NCBI GenBank assembly: GCA_038825775.1
Contig: JAWBOW010000032.1
Coordinates: 1 to 10,858, forward strand
DNA length: 10,858 nucleotides
Source of the DNA: JAWBOW01 sp038825775
GTDB lineage: Archaea; Nanobdellota; Nanobdellia; Woesearchaeales; WAPY01
Direction of reading: 5' to 3'
Part shown: positions 6,530 to 10,858 of the stretch, piece by piece
Numbering within the stretch: position 1 is the first letter of the stretch
Layout of the letters: each line of letters begins with the position of its first letter
The notes under the pieces: model-generated
What the model was told of the DNA's origin: nothing
Database searches by the model: none
Seen by the model: the letters and a program-made list of their open reading frames with translations, nothing else
Translations under genes and position numbers: made by a program

Positions 6530-8671
6530 ATGAAACCTGACGAAGAAAAACCAAATTTTTTTTCTGAAATCCTAAATAGTATTTTAAAAGTTTTTAGCAA
6601 CTTTAAGGGTAACATCACTAATTTCTTTTCTTCTTTGTTTAAAAAGAATGAAAAAATTAATCAAGCCGGTGAAGAAGCTGAAGAAAAACCTAAGAATTTA
6701 ATTCATGAAACACACACTTCTGATTTAGTTCACAGAATAGACACAAAATTTGTTGTTAACTCTTCCATTATTGGAGGAATATTGGCTTTTCTTTATTGGA
6801 TTGGAATATTAAGGTTAAACATTATGGGAATTTTCACAACAATAATTATTATTTTAATTGTTTTAATTCTTCTTGGAGATCCTGAAAAAAGAAAAACGAG
6901 ATTTATTTGGCTTTTAGTTTTTGGAATTTTATTCTTATTATTGCCTTATTATTTACCTATTCTAACAACTTTGCTTCCAAGACAACTAAGTTTTATTATA
7001 AGAGGAGGTCCTATTGGACAGCAAGAAATTTATGGAGCACCTCTTAATGTGAGAACAAGAAGGGGTTTTCAAGAGTTAAGTGCCGAGTGGGTTGAAAGAT
7101 TTGAAAAAAGTCAAGAAATGATTAACACAAGAATAAAATGTGCTATGGGCGAATGTCCTGAGGGAGAAGCAGAAGGTCCAAAGATAGGCATAAATCTTTA
7201 CGAGCCAAAACCATTTATTGATAAGAAGTATTTGGTAGGAGATGATATAAGTTTTTCCTCTGTTATTGAGGGTTTAAACCTTGATGTTTATCCTAACAAG
7301 AAGATGAAGGTTGAGTGTTTTATCGACCAAAAAGAATTAAGTCCAACCCCAAAAGAAATTCCCTTTTCTGATTTGAGTAATAATCAAAGGATAATCACTT
7401 GTAATGGAAGAGTGCTTGAGAACGAATACGATTTTACTAACACTTTAAACATTAGTGTTGTTTTTAATTTCACAACAGAATCAGAACTAAGAATGTATGT
7501 AATGAAAAGGGAAATGAGGGATAGTTTATACCAAATTTTTGGTCCTGATTTTATGTATAACTTATTTGGAATTCAAATTACTGGAGTTGCAAAGTTTAAT
7601 GACGGACCAATAAATCTTGGAATTGCAACCCCACAAAAAATAATAGCTCTTTCAGAAGATGAGAAAAAAACAGAGCTTTATATTGCATTAACAAACCAAT
7701 GGTATGGTTTAAACGGCTTTATTACAAAGATAAAAGATATTAAGATCTTCCTGCCAGAGGGTGTTGAGATTACAAGCTTTGATGATCAAGCGTGTCCTTT
7801 TGTAAAAAATGGGAATTATTATGGTGTTACATCAACAAAACAAGAAGAGCCTCCTGTTTATTTGTTGAGGAACTTTGTTTGCACTTTAGAATTTAATAAA
7901 ATGGATTTTACAGAACATCCTTTATGGATGCCCTCAATAAAGGTTGTTACAGATTACGAATACAAAATTTTAAAATCAACCATCATTGACATTTATGTGA
8001 AGAAAGAAGATAAAGAAAAAGAACAAAAAACAGATCAAACAACAAGCACTAATGGAGGAACTTCTGATTCAGGAATAACTTCTGATTCTAATAATAAATT
8101 TGATTCTAATTGGGTTTGGCCTGCTGGAAAGTATAACGGTCATTACTCTGTTTATAATTGTTTTGGCAATGGTTGGGGTTATAGTTCTTCTTTCCATCAT
8201 GGTTTAGACATAGAAGCAGATGGGGATGAGGATTATAAAGCAGAAGTATTTGCTGTTTCTGACGGAGTTGTTGAGGAAGTTGTTGATGGTTGTCCAGAAT
8301 GCAAGTGCATAAAAGGAACAGAGGATTGTTGTTCTTGTAAAGGCCAAAGTTATGGAAATTATGTTAAAATAAACCACGGAAAGATTAATGGAAAAACTAT
8401 TAAAACTTTGTACGCTCATCTAAAACAAGGCAGTATTAGAGTGAGTAAGGGAGATGATGTTTCTAAAGGAACGATAATCGCAACAATGGGATCTTCTGGT
8501 TATTCAACAGACGTTCATTTACATTTTGAGGTTTTTGAAGACAACACAAGAGTTAACCCAATAAATTATTTTGATAAAGACAGCATAACTGTTAGGGTTA
8601 TTAATCCTGATTGTAATGGAGAAAACGCTTTTGATATTTGCACAAAGCCGAAATCAGAAAGTTGTTCATAA
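6530..8671 (+). CDS. Three-pass membrane protein with extracytoplasmic M23 metallopeptidase domain
   Basis: A 713-residue protein. Residues 1-72 are cytoplasmic, with an amphipathic Phe-rich stretch (FFSEILNSILKVFSNF). Membrane helices lie at about 74-94, 98-116 and 125-149; the basic loop DPEKRKTR between the last two puts the large remainder outside. Residues 218-490 hold two or more beta modules with paired Cys (C263/C291, C422/C451), the second resembling the C-terminal module of the following lipoproteins. A low-complexity linker (491-526) leads to the M23 (LytM/lysostaphin-type) domain (about 530-680). It has HHGLD (zinc ligands H556, D560), YAHL (H630) and HLHFEV (H663, zinc ligand H665), so the active site looks intact. 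An insertion at 588-603 adds six Cys (C-x2-C-x-C ... CC-x-C). M23 enzymes usually cut murein cross-bridges, often Gly-containing peptides. Archaea lack murein, so the substrate is open: bacterial cell wall, or a surface protein. Confidence 0.88.
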   Translation: MKPDEEKPNFFSEILNSILKVFSNFKGNITNFFSSLFKKNEKINQAGEEAEEKPKNLIHETHTSDLVHRIDTKFVVNSSIIGGILAFLYWIGILRLNIMGIFTTIIIILIVLILLGDPEKRKTRFIWLLVFGILFLLLPYYLPILTTLLPRQLSFIIRGGPIGQQEIYGAPLNVRTRRGFQELSAEWVERFEKSQEMINTRIKCAMGECPEGEAEGPKIGINLYEPKPFIDKKYLVGDDISFSSVIEGLNLDVYPNKKMKVECFIDQKELSPTPKEIPFSDLSNNQRIITCNGRVLENEYDFTNTLNISVVFNFTTESELRMYVMKREMRDSLYQIFGPDFMYNLFGIQITGVAKFNDGPINLGIATPQKIIALSEDEKKTELYIALTNQWYGLNGFITKIKDIKIFLPEGVEITSFDDQACPFVKNGNYYGVTSTKQEEPPVYLLRNFVCTLEFNKMDFTEHPLWMPSIKVVTDYEYKILKSTIIDIYVKKEDKEKEQKTDQTTSTNGGTSDSGITSDSNNKFDSNWVWPAGKYNGHYSVYNCFGNGWGYSSSFHHGLDIEADGDEDYKAEVFAVSDGVVEEVVDGCPECKCIKGTEDCCSCKGQSYGNYVKINHGKINGKTIKTLYAHLKQGSIRVSKGDDVSKGTIIATMGSSGYSTDVHLHFEVFEDNTRVNPINYFDKDSITVRVINPDCNGENAFDICTKPKSESCS

Positions 8672-8730
8672 AAAAAATAAAATAAAAATAAAAAAGATTT
8701 ATTCAAGAACAGGAAAATAAAAAATTGAAA

Positions 8731-9666
8731 ATGAGTTTAACAAAAAAAGCAAGGAATTTGGGTATTGAACTGAGAGTTTTGTGTGTTATTTTTATTTCAC
8801 TTCTCATAATCTTATTTACCGGTTGTTCTTCTGAATCAGGAATAAGTATCTTTAATCCTTATGTTGGAACTCAAGGTTTAGAAGTTAATTTTATGAAAAG
8901 CGCTCCTCCAGAATTCGTTTTTGAAGACTCAACATTTCACATAGGTTTTGAATTAGAGAACAAGGGAGCTCTTAACATAGAAAAGGGAATAATAACAATT
9001 GGTTTTTCAGACATTCCAGGATTAACTGTTGATAAAAAAACAATAAATTTTGAATTAAAAGGCAAAAAGGAGAGGAGGAGCATTTATGGAGAGAAAAAGT
9101 ATGAAGTAATTTCAGCAAAAGCCCCAAAATTAGAAGGAAAAGCACAATCAGATTTTTTGATAAACATGATTGCTTGTTATCAATACTCAACTTTTCTACA
9201 AACAAGCATCTGTGTTAATCCAGACCCTTTCAATCCAAAGCCAGAAAATTGTAATCCAAGTCCTGTTCAATTCTCATCTCAGGGCTCTCCAATAGCCATA
9301 ACAAAAGTTGAACAATCAGTTATTCCAGTAAGTGAAAAACAGTCAAAACTAATGTTCACAATATACATTAAGAATGTTGGTAATGGTTTTGTAACATTAA
9401 AGGATTCTTATCACAAAATTTGCAACAATATTCCATTAAAAGTTCAAGAGGTTGATGCTCTTGAAGTCAGTGCAAAATTAGGACATGAGGACTTAACATG
9501 CTCTCCTAAAAAAGTAGTTTTAAAAGAAGGCGAAGGTTATGTTACTTGTTATTCAAAACCCTCAGATATACAACCTTCCTATAAGACAGCATTATCTGTT
9601 AAGGCAGATTTTGGTTATTTTTACTCACAAACAAAAAATGTTTTGGTTTATAAAGTATTTGATTAA
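8731..9666 (+). CDS. Secreted lipoprotein, paralogue of the next gene
   Basis: A 311-residue protein. An N-terminal basic stretch and hydrophobic segment end in the lipobox LFTGC (C32), predicting a lipid-anchored protein on the outer face of the membrane. The mature part has two beta-rich halves: YVGTQGLEVNF...APPEFVF...ENKGA, then GSPIAITKVE...YIKNVGNG. Six further Cys (149, 161, 174, 231, 257, 273) align one-for-one with those of the next gene, suggesting three disulfides or a metal site. The protein family is not one I can name, though YVG..G..V.F..xxPP architectures occur in DPANN surface lipoproteins. ATG 8731 was chosen; TTG 8725 would add two residues. No clear ribosome binding site is seen, and an AT-rich TATA-like element (about 8695-8702) would suit leaderless transcription. 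It follows the M23 gene by 59 bases. Confidence 0.8.
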   Translation: MSLTKKARNLGIELRVLCVIFISLLIILFTGCSSESGISIFNPYVGTQGLEVNFMKSAPPEFVFEDSTFHIGFELENKGALNIEKGIITIGFSDIPGLTVDKKTINFELKGKKERRSIYGEKKYEVISAKAPKLEGKAQSDFLINMIACYQYSTFLQTSICVNPDPFNPKPENCNPSPVQFSSQGSPIAITKVEQSVIPVSEKQSKLMFTIYIKNVGNGFVTLKDSYHKICNNIPLKVQEVDALEVSAKLGHEDLTCSPKKVVLKEGEGYVTCYSKPSDIQPSYKTALSVKADFGYFYSQTKNVLVYKVFD

Positions 9667-9708
9667 ATAAAAACAAACACTATTTTAAAATAGATAAAAA
9701 TAGAAAAA

Positions 9709-9716
9709 TTTAATAA
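9709..9716 (+). promoter_or_regulatory. Possible TATA box of the second lipoprotein gene
   Basis: TTTAATAA is centred about 29 bases before ATG 9742, the same distance as the pelota box, which would give a leaderless mRNA. The surrounding DNA is almost all A/T, so chance resemblance is likely enough to keep confidence low. Confidence 0.3.
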
Positions 9717-9741
9717 ATAAAAAGGTTTTTTTGAATTTATC

Positions 9742-10656
9742 ATGCAAAGAAAAAGGGTTTTAAAAATGAAACAAGCTCTAAAAACAAGCAAGGAAATTAT
9801 TTTATTAGCATTTCTCATCCTAATTCTTTCAGGATGTTCAACACCAGATTCTAGCAAGGATACTTACTATGTTGGAAGAGATGGTGTTAGTGTAAAGTTT
9901 GCTCAGGGAAGTCCTCCAGATGTTGTTTATGATGGAAAACCATTTTCTATAATAATCGACGCACAAAATTTAGGTGCAATAACAACCTCTCCAAAGGTTT
10001 TTTTTGTTGGTTTTGAAAAGCAAATACTTCCAATACAAGAAAGTTTTGATGTTGGAACTCTAAATGGAAAATCAAACAGGTTTCCACAAGGGGAGAGAAA
10101 AATGCTTAAAGTCGGAAGCTTTACTCCAAAACTCCCTGAGGGAACTGATTTGTTAGAAAACATTCCTATTAAGATGCTTGTTTGTTATTCTTACGAAACA
10201 AAAGCCTCTCAAAAGGTATGCATTGATCCAGACCCAACTCTAAGTTCATCTGATGTTTGTAAACCACAAACCATAAGTTTGAGTTCAGGACAAGGAGCTC
10301 CTGTTGGAGTTACATCAATAAAAACAGAATCAAGCATTGGAGCCGCTTATTTTGAGATAACAATAAAGAATCTTGGGGGAGGAACTGTAATAAAGAATGA
10401 CAAAGTTGGCAGTTGCACTCAAGTAACATTTATGGACACTAATGAGATTCCAGTTAGTGTTTCTCTTGTTGATAAACCATTAAGTTGTGACCCACAAACA
10501 GTTATACTTGACTCTTCAGGAAGTGCTTCTGTGTATTGCAGATTAGAAGGCTTAGAAGAAACAGGTCCTGCTTATTATTCCCAACTTAACATAAAGATTG
10601 GGCCTTACGGCTATAAAAAGGATGCTGATACAAAAACATTAACTATAAGAAAATAA
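9742..10656 (+). CDS. Secreted lipoprotein, tandem paralogue of the preceding gene
   Basis: A 304-residue protein with lipobox LSGC (C32) after a hydrophobic segment, predicted to be lipid-anchored outside the cell. It aligns with the preceding lipoprotein from YVGRDGVSVKF...SPPDVVY...NLGA through to the C-terminus. It keeps all six extra Cys at nearly the same positions (148, 160, 173, 225, 249, 266) and shared patterns such as CY-x-Y, PDP, and GQGAP-x-x-x-T. The pair therefore arose by tandem duplication but has diverged far, so the two probably have distinct roles or form a heteromer. Start: ATG 9742 fits a leaderless transcript. ATG 9766, with AAGGG eight bases upstream, is an alternative giving a 24-residue signal region with the same mature protein. 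Function unknown. Confidence 0.8.
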   Translation: MQRKRVLKMKQALKTSKEIILLAFLILILSGCSTPDSSKDTYYVGRDGVSVKFAQGSPPDVVYDGKPFSIIIDAQNLGAITTSPKVFFVGFEKQILPIQESFDVGTLNGKSNRFPQGERKMLKVGSFTPKLPEGTDLLENIPIKMLVCYSYETKASQKVCIDPDPTLSSSDVCKPQTISLSSGQGAPVGVTSIKTESSIGAAYFEITIKNLGGGTVIKNDKVGSCTQVTFMDTNEIPVSVSLVDKPLSCDPQTVILDSSGSASVYCRLEGLEETGPAYYSQLNIKIGPYGYKKDADTKTLTIRK

Positions 10657-10725
10657 AAAACTTAAAACAAAATAAAAAACAAATTAAAGAAAAAAATAAA
10701 AAGTATTAAAAACGATATAAAAACT

Positions 10726-10750
10726 AATTAAAAAGACAATTTTTAATTTT
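10726..10750 (+). terminator. Perfect 9-bp hairpin after the second lipoprotein gene
   Basis: AATTAAAAA (10726-10734) and TTTTTAATT (10740-10748) pair perfectly around GACAA, with the T-rich 3' arm and further Ts acting as the U-run. The position, 70 bases after the stop, suits a terminator. The stem is A/T only, so stability is low. The rest of 10657-10832 shows nothing else I can interpret. Confidence 0.4.
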
Positions 10751-10832
10751 ATATTTAGCATCAAATAAAGAAACGCCTTGCTTTAGAGAAGGATAATAAA
10801 AACAATACGAATATAAAAAGTAAATATAAAAA

Positions 10833-10840
10833 GGTGGTGA
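10833..10840 (+). promoter_or_regulatory. Strong ribosome binding site of the gene leaving the window
   Basis: GGTGGTGA lies three bases before ATG 10844, with the same GGTGA core used by the first gene of the cluster at 5276-5280. A TATA-like AATATAAAA lies about 25 bases further upstream (10810-10818), too close to include the whole site if used at normal spacing. Confidence 0.6.
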
Positions 10841-10843
10841 AAG

Positions 10844-10858
10844 ATGAAAAACAAAAGC
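10844..10858 (+). CDS. Start of a further gene (first five codons only)
   Basis: ATG 10844 begins M-K-N-K-S and the window ends. The strong ribosome binding site and same-strand position make it a probable fifth member of the envelope cluster. The basic start would fit a signal peptide, but nothing more can be said. Confidence 0.6.

Noticed and set aside
8204..8419. Minus-strand open frame of 71 codons inside the M23 domain.
   Set aside because: It overlaps the catalytic M23 region, whose coding on the plus strand is certain; it is a by-product of AT-rich coding.
9680..9693. Perfect 14-bp palindrome CTATTTTAAAATAG between the lipoprotein genes.
   Set aside because: In DNA this AT-rich such palindromes arise easily by chance, and nothing else ties it to an operator or terminator.
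9663..9857. Minus-strand open frame of 64 codons spanning the gap between the two lipoprotein genes.
   Set aside because: It overlaps the signal peptide of the second lipoprotein and is Phe/Ile-rich only because it is antisense to A-rich DNA.
1..10858. CRISPR array, insertion sequence or integrase.
   Set aside because: No regularly spaced repeats, transposase motifs, terminal inverted repeats or attachment-site duplications are visible.

Overview
The window looks like chromosomal DNA from a very AT-rich archaeon, most likely a small-genome DPANN lineage of the Woesearchaeota/Pacearchaeota kind. The evidence is a complete pelota (aPelota/Dom34) gene, a TrmB-family regulator with a PLD-like sensor half, archaeal TATA boxes (TTTAAATA) about 30 bases before start codons, GGTG/GGAGG ribosome binding sites on some genes and apparent leaderless starts on others, a class III (type IV prepilin) signal peptide, and surface proteins rich in N-glycosylation sequons. 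Assignment to a phylum is an inference from protein style; no rRNA or tRNA gene is present. No mobile element, CRISPR array or integrase is visible.

Region 1 (1-2787, plus strand) holds the 3' part of a large secreted multi-domain surface protein (Cys-rich module, Ig/cadherin-like module, fibronectin-III-like domain, C-terminal beta domain). It is followed by an envelope protein with an N-terminal signal or anchor, extracytoplasmic beta domains, a C-terminal membrane helix, a small helical cytoplasmic domain and a His-rich tail. Region 2 (2979-5141, minus strand) holds two information-processing genes, the TrmB regulator and pelota. They are separated by 297 noncoding bases that carry a strong TATA box, possible alternative RNA hairpins and an inverted repeat.

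Region 3 (5285-10858, plus strand) is the most unusual part: a cell-envelope cluster of five genes in one direction. It encodes a large class III prepilin-like protein with three tandem copies of a ~90-residue beta module, a three-pass membrane protein with an extracytoplasmic M23 metallopeptidase domain (all catalytic residues present, plus a six-Cys insertion), two tandem paralogous lipoproteins with a conserved six-Cys framework, and the first five codons of another gene. The middle part of the M23 protein seems to share the C-terminal module of the lipoproteins. This suggests that the three proteins belong to one surface assembly.

The working hypothesis is that region 3 encodes an envelope machine or appendage with a built-in peptidase. 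In an archaeon, which has no murein, its substrate could be a bacterial neighbour's cell wall or a surface protein of itself or its host. I do not recognise this combination as a named system. The function is inferred from domain content and gene order only.
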